The position numbers were made by a program, and so were the translations under genes. From SG8-41 sp035259205 (GTDB lineage Bacteria > Pseudomonadota > Gammaproteobacteria > Burkholderiales > SG8-41), in assembly GCA_035259205.1 (NCBI GenBank), contig DATFWO010000285.1, forward strand, positions 1 through 64,000: a stretch of DNA of 64,000 nt. Direction: 5' to 3'. Each line of letters starts with the position of its first letter. Positions within the stretch are counted from its first letter, which is position 1. Shown in pieces: positions 26,226 to 34,283 of this stretch. Under the pieces are notes generated by a model. That model had not been told where the DNA came from, made no database searches, and was given only the letters and a program-made list of their open reading frames with translations.

Positions 26226-26397
26226 ACCGGCGGCCGTCTGGCGCTCGATACCGATGGCATTTGGTCGTCCCCCGGCCTTGGGGAACTTCACCGGCGGCCT
26301 CCTATCTATTGGTGCATGGGCGGCGTGGCGGTGCGCCTTGGGAACGTGTGCGCCCGCACGAGAAGGGATACCACTCACGTCCACGAGAGGAATCGTC

Positions 26398-26703
26398 ATG
26401 CGATATTCGATTGTATTGACGGCAGTTCTGATGACGCTGGTTTTGAGCGCATGCGAGCAGAGAAAGGACACCGTCGTCCAGCCCGTGCCGGTGCCGAGCC
26501 CGCAAAAGGATGCGGCTCCCGCGCCATCCAAGGAGATAGTCCCGGTTCCGGGCCCCAAGGGCCCACCGGGTCCAGAGGGCGCACCAGGTCGGCAGGGCGC
26601 GCCCGGGCCGGAAGGCTCCAAAGGCGAAAAGGGTGAGAAGGGCGAGCCCGGCAAATCGGGTGGAACCACTATCGTCGTACCACCGCCGTCCGAAAATAAA
26701 TAG
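26398..26703 (+). CDS. Small lipoprotein with a collagen-like Gly-X-Y stretch
   Basis: The 101-residue product has a lipoprotein signal with lipobox LVLSAC (Cys19), a Pro/Val-rich spacer (residues 29-51), and twelve uninterrupted Gly-X-Y triplets at 52-87. These include GPKGPPGPE, two GEK and one GEP, the triplets known to stabilise collagen helices. A short TTIVVPPPSENK tail follows. It should be anchored to the outer membrane and could form a short trimeric stalk. ATG at 26398 was chosen because GAGAGG lies 8 nt upstream and it gives the lipobox; the frame opens earlier (26254) without one. No neighbour explains its role. Confidence 0.75.
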   Translation: MRYSIVLTAVLMTLVLSACEQRKDTVVQPVPVPSPQKDAAPAPSKEIVPVPGPKGPPGPEGAPGRQGAPGPEGSKGEKGEKGEPGKSGGTTIVVPPPSENK

Positions 26704-27084
26704 CGGCAACGCACTGCTGCGAGAGCAGTCGATTGCAGCGGCGCGCAGCGGCACTGCGCGTGCCCCGCCCGGGATGCCTGACCCGCGTCCCGGCCGTACG
26801 CCCGAGGCAAGTGTTCGAAACGGCCGGCTCACGGCGGCCTCTTCGCGATCGGCGGCTACCGACATCAAGCGCGGTCAGCACGAGGAGAGCAGCGCGCTGC
26901 TCACGCGCAGCACTATCTCGGGATGGCCGCGCTTATTCGAAGGTGCGCTCGCGCAGGCCCGGTTCGACTGGGTAACTGGCTTGGTTTGCCGCTGACCAAT
27001 CGGCATAATTGCGGCTGCGATGCCGCCGGTATAAGCGCCGGTTCGAGCCGGATATCCGCGGCGGCGACCAAGAGGCGAACCGAT
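26704..27084. other. 381-nt gap, no confident gene
   Basis: Between the collagen-like lipoprotein and the small protein at 27085 I see no convincing gene. A frame running on from 26633 to 26995 ends with a plausible-looking SGWPRLFEGALAQARFDWV stretch but has no family resemblance or proper start. A TATA-like CGGCATAATT at about 27001-27010 may be part of a promoter for 27085. Confidence 0.3.
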
Positions 27085-27321
27085 ATGATGATCAGCGATT
27101 CGACCACCCGCGCGCTCAACGCGATCAACGATCTGGCGGATCTGCTGCGTCTCGCTCACGGCGCGGCAGAACGCGTCCAACGGGAAGTGCACGGTTCCGT
27201 CGCATTCGACCGCGCCAACCAGATGTCGCAAAGCATCCGGGAAATCCGCGTGGCTGCCGAAGACCTCCACTTCGAGGTGGAGCGCTTCGTCAAGGAGCAG
27301 GCCGCTGCCAGCCTCGAGTAG
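27085..27321 (+). CDS. Small helical protein of unknown function
   Basis: A 78-residue, highly helical, soluble product beginning MMISDSTTRALNAINDLADLL and ending FEVERFVKEQAAASLE. Heptad-like spacing of hydrophobic residues suggests a short coiled coil. ATG at 27085 (or 27088) is preceded by AAGAGGC at 27070-27076, a reasonable ribosome binding site; an upstream extension to 26923 looks non-coding. It lies 13 nt before the SDR gene, so they may be co-transcribed. No known domain is recognised. Confidence 0.5.
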   Translation: MMISDSTTRALNAINDLADLLRLAHGAAERVQREVHGSVAFDRANQMSQSIREIRVAAEDLHFEVERFVKEQAAASLE

Positions 27322-27334
27322 CCGCGAGCGTGCC

Positions 27335-28099
27335 GTGAGCTCTCAGAAGCGGGCGGGACTGGTCACTGGCGCGGCCAGCGGCATCGGGCGGGCCGTGGTG
27401 CTGGCGCTGGCGCGCTCCGGTTTCGATGTTGGCATCAACTACAGCTCGAGCGAGACCGCAGCGCGCAAGACGGCTGCCGAAGCCGAGAAGCTGGGCGCGA
27501 AAGCGCTGCTCCTGAAATGCGACGTGAGCGATGAAGCCGGCGTGCGAGGCATGATGGAAAAGGTGGAGGAGACGTTCGGCCGCCTCGATGTTCTGATCAA
27601 CAACGCCGGAACGACGGCGAGCTGGAAGCCGAAGGATCTGGAGAGCCTGTCGCTCGATGAGTGGGACCGCGTGTTCGCGGTAAACGTCCGCGGGCTGTTC
27701 CAGGTGACCCGCGCCGCGCTTCCGCTGCTCGGGAAGGGGGAGCACCCCTGCATCGTAAACACCGCGAGCATCGTGGGTCTGAGACCCGGACCCCAGCCGA
27801 TCCCCTACGCGGCCAGCAAGGCGGCAGTGATCAACCTCACGAAGACGCTGGCCTGGAACCTCGGTCCCGGCATACGAGTGAACGCAGTCGCGCCGGGATG
27901 GATGGAAGGCGACTGGATGCAGCGGATGCTGAGGGACAAGTATGACGACTTGATGGGCAAGCGCGCCAAGGCGACGCCGCTCAAACGCTGCGTCACGGCC
28001 GACGATGTGGCGGAAACCATGATGAGCCTGGTGTCCGGCAATCGGTTCGTGACCGGCGAGGTGGTGGTCATCGACGGCGGTTTCAGCAGCTCTACGTGA
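27335..28099 (+). CDS. SDR family oxidoreductase (FabG-like)
   Basis: The 254-residue protein starts with GTG. It has GLVTGAASGIGRAV at 8-21, NNAGTTA near 89, the catalytic YAASK near 159 and EVVVIDGGF near the end, a standard NAD(P)-dependent 3-oxoacyl-reductase-like layout. GTG at 27335 places the glycine motif at the usual position; no ATG is available. It precedes the acyl-AMP ligase gene, separated by an inverted pair of octamer arrays, so the two may or may not share a transcript. The substrate is unknown; the neighbouring ligase suggests a CoA or carrier-bound acid. Confidence 0.9.
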   Translation: MSSQKRAGLVTGAASGIGRAVVLALARSGFDVGINYSSSETAARKTAAEAEKLGAKALLLKCDVSDEAGVRGMMEKVEETFGRLDVLINNAGTTASWKPKDLESLSLDEWDRVFAVNVRGLFQVTRAALPLLGKGEHPCIVNTASIVGLRPGPQPIPYAASKAAVINLTKTLAWNLGPGIRVNAVAPGWMEGDWMQRMLRDKYDDLMGKRAKATPLKRCVTADDVAETMMSLVSGNRFVTGEVVVIDGGFSSST

Positions 28100-28107
28100 A
28101 TGAAACC

Positions 28108-28201
28108 CGGGAGTGCGTCAGAGCGGGAGAACGGGAGAGCGAGAAGCTCGTTTGTGCTCTCCATCTTCCGATTTCCCGATCTCCCGACCTCGCGATCTTC
28201 C
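28108..28201. repeat. Octamer arrays in inverted arms (5 + 5 units)
   Basis: Five 8-mers at 28108-28147 (cgggagtg, cgtcagag, cgggagaa, cgggagag, cgagaagc) face five at 28162-28201 (catcttcc, gatttccc, gatctccc, gacctcgc, gatcttcc). The second arm is roughly the reverse complement of the first. They fill the gap between the SDR stop and the ligase start and could form a hairpin. The same octamer family recurs at 30773. Confidence 0.7.
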
Positions 28202-28205
28202 GGCC

Positions 28206-29855
28206 ATGCTTGAAGGCGTCGTCCCGTTTCCGCCTGAGTTCGCTCGCCGCTATCGCGAACGCGGCTATTGGGCGGGCCGTTCGCTCGCCCAGGAATTCGC
28301 AGTCGCCCTCGGAAGATTCGCCGACCGGGTGGCATTGATCGACCGCGACCGGGAATACACCTACCGCGACGTCGATCGGATGAGCGATCGGCTGGCGCTC
28401 AACCTGCTGGAGCTGGGGCTGCGGCCGCTGGACCGGGTAGTCGTGCAGCTGCCCAATGTCGCGGAATTCGTGACGCTCTACGTGGCGCTGCAGAAGGCCG
28501 GCGCGATACCGGTCGCAGCGCTGGCGACGCACCGCTACAACGAGGTGAGCCAGTTCGTGCGCATCGCGTCGGCCGTTGCGTGCGCCTATCCCGAGGCGCA
28601 GGGGGATTTCCGGTTCGGGAGCATGATCCAGCGCATACAGGCGGAATCCGCCTCCTTGAGGTGGCGGTTCGTCCTCGGCAATGCCGGCGCGGGGGAGCGT
28701 TCGCTGGCGGAGTTGATCGAGCGCGAGCCTGCGCTGCCGCGCTCGATGCTCGAGAAGATCGTCATCGATCCGTCCGATCCCGCCGTGTTCCAGTTGTCGG
28801 GAGGAACGACGGGCATCCCCAAGCTCATACCGCGCACGCACAACGACTATGCCTACAACTCCAGGACCGCTGCGCCGGTCTGCGGCGTGACGGGGGATTC
28901 GATATTGCTGCTCGTGCTCCCCATCGCTCACAACCTCCCGCTCGCTTGTCCTGGCATCCAGGGCTATTTCTTCAGCGGTGGGAAGATCGTGCTCAGCACG
29001 CACGCGCGCCCGGAGGAGATGCTCGGCCTGATCGAGAAGCACCGGGTCACGCACATCAAGCTGGTGCCGGCGCTGCTCATCCGGCTGATCGACAGTCCGG
29101 GCATCCGCAAGTTTGATCTGTCCAGCCTGAAGGTCATCCAATGCGGCGGGCAGCGCCTGCAGCCGGAAGTGCGCATGCGCGCGAAGCAGCTCATCCCGGG
29201 GGCCACGGTCCAGGAAAATTTCGGCATGGCCGAGGGCATGCTGTTTTTCGTCCGCCTGGACGATCCCGAGGACGTGCGGCTGGAGACCTGCGGGCGACCG
29301 ATCTCGCCCGACGACGAAGCAAGGCTCGTCGACGAGGAGGGCAGAGACGTAGCGGAGGGCGATGTAGGCGAGCTCGCGTGCCGGGGTCCGTACACGCTGC
29401 GCGGCTACTTCAACGCGCCCGAGCACAACGCCCGCGGGTTCACGCCGGATGGCTACTACCTCACCGGCGACCTGATGCGCCGGCACCCTTCGGGCAACTA
29501 CGTCGTGGAAGGGCGCAAGAAAGACCTGATCAACCGCGGTGGCGAGAAAATCAGCGCGGAAGAGATCGAGAACCTGATCCTCTCGCATCCGGGCGTGCAG
29601 AACGTCGCCTGCGTGGCGCTGCCCGATGCGGTGCTGGGAGAGCGGATGTGCGCGTGCGTCATCCCGCGCATGGGCCATGCGCTGGAAATGAAGGAGCTTA
29701 CCGAATTCCTCATGACCAAGGAGATCGCCAAGTTCAAGCTTCCCGAGCGGCTCGAGATCATGGATGATTTTCCGCTGTCGACTTTCGGCAAGGTCTCCAA
29801 GAAGGCTCTGGTGGCGATGGTAAGCGAACGGTCAACGGTGAACAGTAAACAGTGA
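28206..29855 (+). CDS. AMP-dependent acyl/aryl acid ligase, EntE-like
   Basis: An ANL-superfamily adenylate-forming enzyme of 549 residues. It has the P-loop QLSGGTTGIPKLIPRTHNDY near 196, the ENFGMAEG segment near 338, YYLTGDLMRR near 418, and GRKKDLINRGGEKIS near 435 with the C-terminal catalytic lysine in STFGKVSKKAL. The P-loop context and length fit 2,3-dihydroxybenzoate-AMP ligase (EntE/DhbE) relatives that activate aromatic acids. With no siderophore genes nearby, a CoA-ligase role in aromatic catabolism is as likely. Its last residues, SERSTVNSKQ, are translated from the first heptamers of the array at 29826, which also supplies the TGA. Confidence 0.88.
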   Translation: MLEGVVPFPPEFARRYRERGYWAGRSLAQEFAVALGRFADRVALIDRDREYTYRDVDRMSDRLALNLLELGLRPLDRVVVQLPNVAEFVTLYVALQKAGAIPVAALATHRYNEVSQFVRIASAVACAYPEAQGDFRFGSMIQRIQAESASLRWRFVLGNAGAGERSLAELIEREPALPRSMLEKIVIDPSDPAVFQLSGGTTGIPKLIPRTHNDYAYNSRTAAPVCGVTGDSILLLVLPIAHNLPLACPGIQGYFFSGGKIVLSTHARPEEMLGLIEKHRVTHIKLVPALLIRLIDSPGIRKFDLSSLKVIQCGGQRLQPEVRMRAKQLIPGATVQENFGMAEGMLFFVRLDDPEDVRLETCGRPISPDDEARLVDEEGRDVAEGDVGELACRGPYTLRGYFNAPEHNARGFTPDGYYLTGDLMRRHPSGNYVVEGRKKDLINRGGEKISAEEIENLILSHPGVQNVACVALPDAVLGERMCACVIPRMGHALEMKELTEFLMTKEIAKFKLPERLEIMDDFPLSTFGKVSKKALVAMVSERSTVNSKQ

Positions 29856-29909
29856 ATTGTGGATTTGCTACCGTTCACCGCTCGCTAGGTTCTAATCACC
29901 GTTCACTCC
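29826..29909. repeat. Heptamer array containing the ligase stop codon, with inverted arm
   Basis: Six 7-mers (gaacggt, caacggt, gaacagt, aaacagt, gaattgt, ggatttg) cover 29826-29867, and the ligase TGA (29853-29855) lies inside them. Complementary units (ccgttca at 29871, caccgttcact at 29898) form a looser second arm before the next gene. The 10-mer TAGGTTCTAA at 29886-29895 equals the right end of the MITE at 955. Confidence 0.75.
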
Positions 29910-29919
29910 ATAAACGCGT

Positions 29920-30762
29920 ATGCGGATCATTGACCTTCACTGCTATCCCGGCACCAGGGAGTGGATCGCGTGCCAGGGCCCGTACGTCGAGGCGCTGGCG
30001 AAGTACTGGAACCGCAGCTGGTCCGCCAAGACCGAGGATGAAGTCGTCAAGGATTTCACCGACGCCGGCGTAGAGGCGGTCCTCGTCGCGCTCGACCTGG
30101 AGACGACCATCGCCACGCCACCTTGCACCAACGAGTACGTGCACGGGCTCTGGCAGCGCCACCCGCAGCGCATCATACAGGCGTGGGGCGCGGTTGAGCC
30201 GGCGAAAGGCGACGTTGCGATACGCCAGGCGCGCAAGGCCGTCGAGGAGCTGGGCATGATCGGGTTCCATTTTCACCCGATCATGCAGCACTTTGCGGTC
30301 AACGACCGGCGCTACTACCCCCTGTTCGAGGTCATCAACGAGCTGAAGGCGGGGGTGATGATAGACGTCGGAACGACGGGCATGGGCGCCGGGATGCCGG
30401 GCGGGATGGGCGCGCGCATCCGCCATGCGCACCCTGCGAGCGTGGACGACCTCGCGGCTGACTTTCCGAATCTCAGGATCGTCATGGCGCATCCCGGCTG
30501 GCCGTGGGTGGACGAGACGACCGCCGTGGCGTTGCACAAGGGCAACGTGTACTGGGAAATGTCGGGCTGGGCTCCGAAATATTTCCCGGCGCAGCTCAAG
30601 GTGGACATGCGCGCGCGGCTGCAAGACAAGATCATGTTCGGCAGCGATTATCCCAGCATGCCCTATGCCCGCATCCTCAAGGAATGGCAGGAGCTCGGCT
30701 ACAGCGACGCGGTGATGGAGAAGATCTTTCACCAGAATGCGGAGCACATCCTGGGCCTATGA
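29920..30762 (+). CDS. Amidohydrolase family protein (amidohydrolase-2)
   Basis: The 280-residue TIM-barrel protein has MRIIDLHCYPG at 1-11 (Asp5-x-His7, with Tyr9 where a second His is usual), GFHFHPIMQHF near 113, VMAHPGWPWVDE near 188 and FGSDYPSMPYARIL near 245. The last motifs supply the barrel His and Asp ligands. It is shorter than the other amidohydrolases in this window. It lies between the acyl-AMP ligase (across a heptamer array) and a convergent Bug gene. It is likely a decarboxylase or lactonase-type hydrolase on an organic acid; the partial first metal site leaves activity uncertain. Confidence 0.85.
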   Translation: MRIIDLHCYPGTREWIACQGPYVEALAKYWNRSWSAKTEDEVVKDFTDAGVEAVLVALDLETTIATPPCTNEYVHGLWQRHPQRIIQAWGAVEPAKGDVAIRQARKAVEELGMIGFHFHPIMQHFAVNDRRYYPLFEVINELKAGVMIDVGTTGMGAGMPGGMGARIRHAHPASVDDLAADFPNLRIVMAHPGWPWVDETTAVALHKGNVYWEMSGWAPKYFPAQLKVDMRARLQDKIMFGSDYPSMPYARILKEWQELGYSDAVMEKIFHQNAEHILGL

Positions 30763-30772
30763 AGCCGGAAAA

Positions 30773-30869
30773 GCGGGAGCGCGGGAGGTCGGGCGATCGG
30801 GCGAACAGCAAAACGTAAAAGGGGAAGGAAGCCTTTCGCCTACGTGCTCTGACGCTCTCGCGATTTGCG
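30773..30869. repeat. Octamer arrays between convergent genes
   Basis: Four 8-mers at 30773-30804 (gcgggagc, gcgggagg, tcgggcga, tcgggcga) start 11 nt after the amidohydrolase stop. Three inverted units at 30846-30869 (tgctctga, cgctctcg, cgatttgc) precede the Bug stop at 30897. The arrangement suits a bidirectional terminator hairpin. It is the same family as the array at 28108. Confidence 0.65.
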
Positions 30870-30896
30870 GATCACGGGGCAGGCAGTCAGGTGTCG

Positions 30897-31856
30897 CTAG
30901 TCAGCGGTTGCGCCGGACTCTCTGACTGCGATCGCCCAGCGCGTGATTTCCGCGTCGAGAAACCGCGCGAAATCCCGGGCACCGGCGAAGGTCACGGTCA
31001 TGCCCGGCTTTTCGAAAGCCTCGACCACGTCCGGTTGCGACAGTATTTTCCTCAATTCGCCTTCGAGCCGCGCAATGACCGCGGAGGCCGTCCCTCCTGT
31101 GGTCACGATGCCCGTCCAGCCGCTTACTTCGAAATCGGGAAAACCTGACTCGATCATGGTCGGCGCTTCGGGCAGCGCCGGATTGCGCGTCCGCGAGGTG
31201 ATGGCGAGGGCGCGCGTGCGGCCTGCGCGTATATACGGCAGCGCCGTGGACAGTGAGTCGAACATGAAGTCGACTTCACCGGCGAGCAGCGCCGTCACGG
31301 CGGCCGGCAGCCCCCGGTAAGGGATGTGGACGGCAGGAAATGTTCCGTAGTGCTTCAACAGCTCGGCCGACAAGTGAAGGCTGGTACCTATGGAGTTCGA
31401 TGCGAAACTGGCTTTTCCTGGATTGCGACGCGCATAGTCGATCAGCTCGGCGACCGTGCGTGCCGGTGTCTTCGACCCCACGACCAGTACGTTCGGCACG
31501 CTGCCGACCAGGGCCACCGGCGCCAGGTCGCGTCTGGTGTCGAAAGGGAGAGACCTGTACAAGGTGACGTTGATCGCCGTCGGCGGCGCCACGATCAGCA
31601 AGGTGTGGCCGTCCGGTCGCGCCTTCGCGACGAGCTCGCTCGCGATGTTGCCTCCCGCGCCGGGGCGGTTGTCGACTACCACGGGCTGACCGAGCACCTC
31701 CGCGAGCCTGGGCCCCACGATCCGCGCCGTGAAGTCGCTGATGCCGCCGGGCGGCACGGTGACGACGAGCCGCAGCGGGCGGGCGGGATAGGACTGCGCG
31801 GACGCCGCGATGCAGAGACACAAAGCGACGAAGGCAGCGGGCGCGCAGCGCTTCAT
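30897..31856 (-). CDS. Bug/TctC receptor protein
   Basis: The 319-residue protein has a compact signal peptide MKRCAPAAFVALCLCIAASA, cleaved before QSYPARPLRLVVTVPPGGISD. VVVDNRPGAGGNIASE, PDGHTLL and IPYRGLPAAVTALLAGE then follow. Substitution of the usual PDGYT by PDGHT is the only notable change. It is preceded 12 nt upstream by a MetE-core gene in the same direction. This pairing recurs in the window: MetE-core genes also sit next to Bug genes around 57.9 kb. The two families may therefore serve one pathway. Confidence 0.9.
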   Translation of the reverse strand: MKRCAPAAFVALCLCIAASAQSYPARPLRLVVTVPPGGISDFTARIVGPRLAEVLGQPVVVDNRPGAGGNIASELVAKARPDGHTLLIVAPPTAINVTLYRSLPFDTRRDLAPVALVGSVPNVLVVGSKTPARTVAELIDYARRNPGKASFASNSIGTSLHLSAELLKHYGTFPAVHIPYRGLPAAVTALLAGEVDFMFDSLSTALPYIRAGRTRALAITSRTRNPALPEAPTMIESGFPDFEVSGWTGIVTTGGTASAVIARLEGELRKILSQPDVVEAFEKPGMTVTFAGARDFARFLDAEITRWAIAVRESGATAD

Positions 31857-31868
31857 CGGCGGCGATCC

Positions 31869-33041
31869 TCAGGCCCAGCCCCAGAGCTGCTTCGTAGCGA
31901 TGCGCGCGCCCTCGACGAGCGCGCTGAACTTCGCCCAGACGACGCTTTCGTGAATCTCCTCGCTGCCCGCGAAGGTGCCGAATCCGCAATCGGCGCCGGC
32001 GATTACGTTCTCGCGCCCGACGATCCCCGCAAAGCGCACGATGCGCTCGGCCACCAGCTCCGGATGCTCGACCAGCACGCTCGACTGGGTGATGGTGCCC
32101 GGGATGAGGATCGTGCCGTCGGGAAGAGCGACGTTTTTCCATACGCCCCACTCGTGCTCGTGGCGCGGATTCGCGGCTTCGAACGAGATTGCGCCGGCGC
32201 GGACCTTGAGCATGATGTCGATGAAGTGCCTGAGCTCCAGGTCGTGAACGCGCGGGCCGATATTGATGCCGTAGCAGGTATGCCAGCGCACGCGGTCGCG
32301 CGGGATCCCGCGCAGGGCATGGTTCAGGGCTTCGACCCTGACTTCGGCCCACCGGCGAACCTGCTCGATGCTCAGGTCGGAGCGGATGACGTAGCAGGTA
32401 GCGATGTGCGGATCGTCGACCTGGAGGATGAAGCCGGCATCCACGATCGCCCGGTACTCCTCGCGCATGGCATCGGCGATCGCGAAGAGGTATTCCTCCT
32501 GTGTCCGGTAATAGCGATTCCGCTGCCAGTCCTCGACGCTGGTGGGTGAAATGGCCGGCATGAAGGCGTCCGTTACCTCCTTGCCCGCCAGTGCGCTCTT
32601 GAGATTGGCGATGTCGGCCTGCACGTGCGCGTGGCCCTTGTACGAAATGGGCCCCGTGCACACCATGTGGCGGGCCGCTGCCGCGGGGCTGGGCAAGGTG
32701 CGGCCGAACCATTCGTAGAACTCGGGGAACGCCCTCGCTTCCCGCGAGTTCTTCCAGGGGCTGCCGCCCGAGGCTTCCCCGCCCGGCTCGAACCCGGCGA
32801 GCCGCTCGTTGACGTAGTGGATGAACCCCGGCTTGCCCATCTCTCCGTCGTCGACGATGTCCACGCCGAGGTCGACCTGCTTGCGTACTATCTCGGCGAC
32901 CGCGCCGCGGACCCTGGCCTCGTGCCCCTGCCGGTCCGCGGGCTCGCCACGCTCGCGGGCGCGGATCATCACAAGCAGATCGGCAGGCCGCGGCAGGCTG
33001 CCGACGTGGGTCGTGAGGATCCGGTCGACGCTGCGTTTCAT
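31869..33041 (-). CDS. Cobalamin-independent methionine synthase II-type protein (MetE C-terminal core)
   Basis: The 390-residue protein begins MKRSVDRILTTHVGSLPRP, the hallmark of the MetE/epoxyalkane:coenzyme-M-transferase core barrel. Zinc ligands are recognisable: His and Cys in RWHTCYGINIGP, Glu in SFEAANPRHEHEW, and Cys in IAGADCGFGTF. It corresponds only to the C-terminal half of classical MetE (about 750 residues), so it may transfer a methyl or alkyl group between a thiol and an unknown donor rather than make methionine. The frame extends to 33185, but ATG at 33041 matches the start of the homologue at 57875. The closest relative in the window is that gene. Confidence 0.88.
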   Translation of the reverse strand: MKRSVDRILTTHVGSLPRPADLLVMIRARERGEPADRQGHEARVRGAVAEIVRKQVDLGVDIVDDGEMGKPGFIHYVNERLAGFEPGGEASGGSPWKNSREARAFPEFYEWFGRTLPSPAAAARHMVCTGPISYKGHAHVQADIANLKSALAGKEVTDAFMPAISPTSVEDWQRNRYYRTQEEYLFAIADAMREEYRAIVDAGFILQVDDPHIATCYVIRSDLSIEQVRRWAEVRVEALNHALRGIPRDRVRWHTCYGINIGPRVHDLELRHFIDIMLKVRAGAISFEAANPRHEHEWGVWKNVALPDGTILIPGTITQSSVLVEHPELVAERIVRFAGIVGRENVIAGADCGFGTFAGSEEIHESVVWAKFSALVEGARIATKQLWGWA

Positions 33042-33217
33042 GGGATCAGCATATACAGTAGATATCGAGCATCCAGGGATATAGTCGTTCTGGAGGAGGA
33101 CGATCTTCCTCGCGATCTGCCAGCGCCCGTCCTGCAGCAATCGGCAGACAGACACGGTTGCCGCTGGAGCAGTAATATTGCCCATCGCCTTTCATTCTGG
33201 CAACCGCGCAAGCAGCC

Positions 33218-34258
33218 ATGAACCCCCACAAGATCGACATCTTCAATCACGTGATGCCTGCGCGCTATCTCGAGCTGGTGCGGCAGCACTCCAAGGAACC
33301 CGGCATGGTGAGGCGCATGTCGAGCCTGCGCATGCTCTGGGATATCGAGGCGCGCGTCGCCATGCTGCGCGAGAAATTCGCCGACGTGCGGCAGGTGCTC
33401 ACCCTGGCGTTGCCGCCGCCGGAGCTGTTGGGCGGCGCGGACGTGTCGCCCGAGTTTGCCCAGGTCGCTAACGACGGGATGGCGGAGATGTGCGCGAAAT
33501 GGCCGCAGGAGTTCCCGGCGTTCGTCGCTTCGCTGCCGATGAACAATGTGCCGGCCGCGCTCGACGAGATGGACCGGGCGATCGGAAAACTGGGCGCGCG
33601 CGGGATCCAGATCTGCACCAGCGTCGGCGGGCGGCCCCTCGACGACCCCGAGTTCCTGCCGGTGCTGGAGCGCGTAACCAACTTCCACGACCTTCCGCTC
33701 TGGATGCATCCGGTGCGGCCGGGGGCGCGGCCGGACTACCCGAACGAGCCGAGGTCGAAGTACGAGATCTGGCAGGTGCTCGGCTGGCCGTTCGAGACCA
33801 GCGTCGCGATGGCGCGCATCGTCTTCTCCGGGCTCTTCGACCGGCTGCCGCGGATGCGGATCATCACGCACCACTGCGGCGGCATGATTCCCTATTTCGC
33901 CGGACGCGCAGAAACGCTGTGGGCGCAGCTTGGCTCGCGCAGCGCCGACGCGGAGGAGGCGGAAGTCCTCAAGCGCCTGACGAAGCCGCCGATCGAGTTT
34001 TTCAGGATGTTCTACGGGGACACGGTGCTCGGCGGGGCGGCTGCGCCGCTCGCATGCGGCCTCGCTTTTTTCGGCGCGGAGCACGTCGTATTCGCGAGCG
34101 ACTGCCCGTTCGATCCGGAAGGCGGGCCCATGTTCATCCGCGAGGGGATACGCTCGATAGAGGACTTGAAGCTCTCCGAGCGGGAAAAGCGGAAGATCTA
34201 TTTCGAGAACGCGCTGAAGCTGATGCGGCTCAAGAGCCCAGTGACCAGCGACCAGTGA
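33218..34258 (+). CDS. Amidohydrolase family protein with altered first metal motif
   Basis: The 346-residue ACMSD-like barrel protein has HKIDIFNHVMP at 4-14, PLWMHPVRPGARP near 164, RIITHHCGGMIPYFAGR near 212 and VFASDCPFDPEGGPMF near 287. In the first strand the usual DxHxH reads Asp7-Ile-Phe-Asn-His11, so the first histidine is replaced by Phe. The remaining His, His and Asp ligands are in place, so one-metal catalysis is plausible. It is divergent from the MetE-core gene and followed 25 nt later by MmgE/PrpD. The final residues (SPVTSDQ) are encoded by a heptamer array that also holds the stop. Confidence 0.88.
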   Translation: MNPHKIDIFNHVMPARYLELVRQHSKEPGMVRRMSSLRMLWDIEARVAMLREKFADVRQVLTLALPPPELLGGADVSPEFAQVANDGMAEMCAKWPQEFPAFVASLPMNNVPAALDEMDRAIGKLGARGIQICTSVGGRPLDDPEFLPVLERVTNFHDLPLWMHPVRPGARPDYPNEPRSKYEIWQVLGWPFETSVAMARIVFSGLFDRLPRMRIITHHCGGMIPYFAGRAETLWAQLGSRSADAEEAEVLKRLTKPPIEFFRMFYGDTVLGGAAAPLACGLAFFGAEHVVFASDCPFDPEGGPMFIREGIRSIEDLKLSEREKRKIYFENALKLMRLKSPVTSDQ

Positions 34259-34272
34259 CCAAAGACCGGTGA
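34238..34272. repeat. Heptamer array containing the amidohydrolase stop codon
   Basis: Five 7-mers: ccagtga, ccagcga, ccagtga, ccaaaga, ccggtga. The TGA at 34256-34258 closes the amidohydrolase frame inside the third unit. The array ends 11 nt before the MmgE/PrpD ATG, so it also occupies the place where a ribosome binding site is expected. Confidence 0.8.
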
Positions 34273-34283
34273 GGCAACGCACG

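Noticed and set aside
26254..26397. Longer N-terminus for the collagen-like lipoprotein
   Set aside because: The extension lacks a ribosome binding site and would bury the lipoprotein signal, whereas ATG 26398 has GAGAGG upstream and a proper lipobox.
26000..26810. 260-codon minus-strand frame over the collagen-like gene
   Set aside because: It is antisense of the Gly-X-Y coding region. Its Pro/Gly-rich run only mirrors the GGN/CCN codons.
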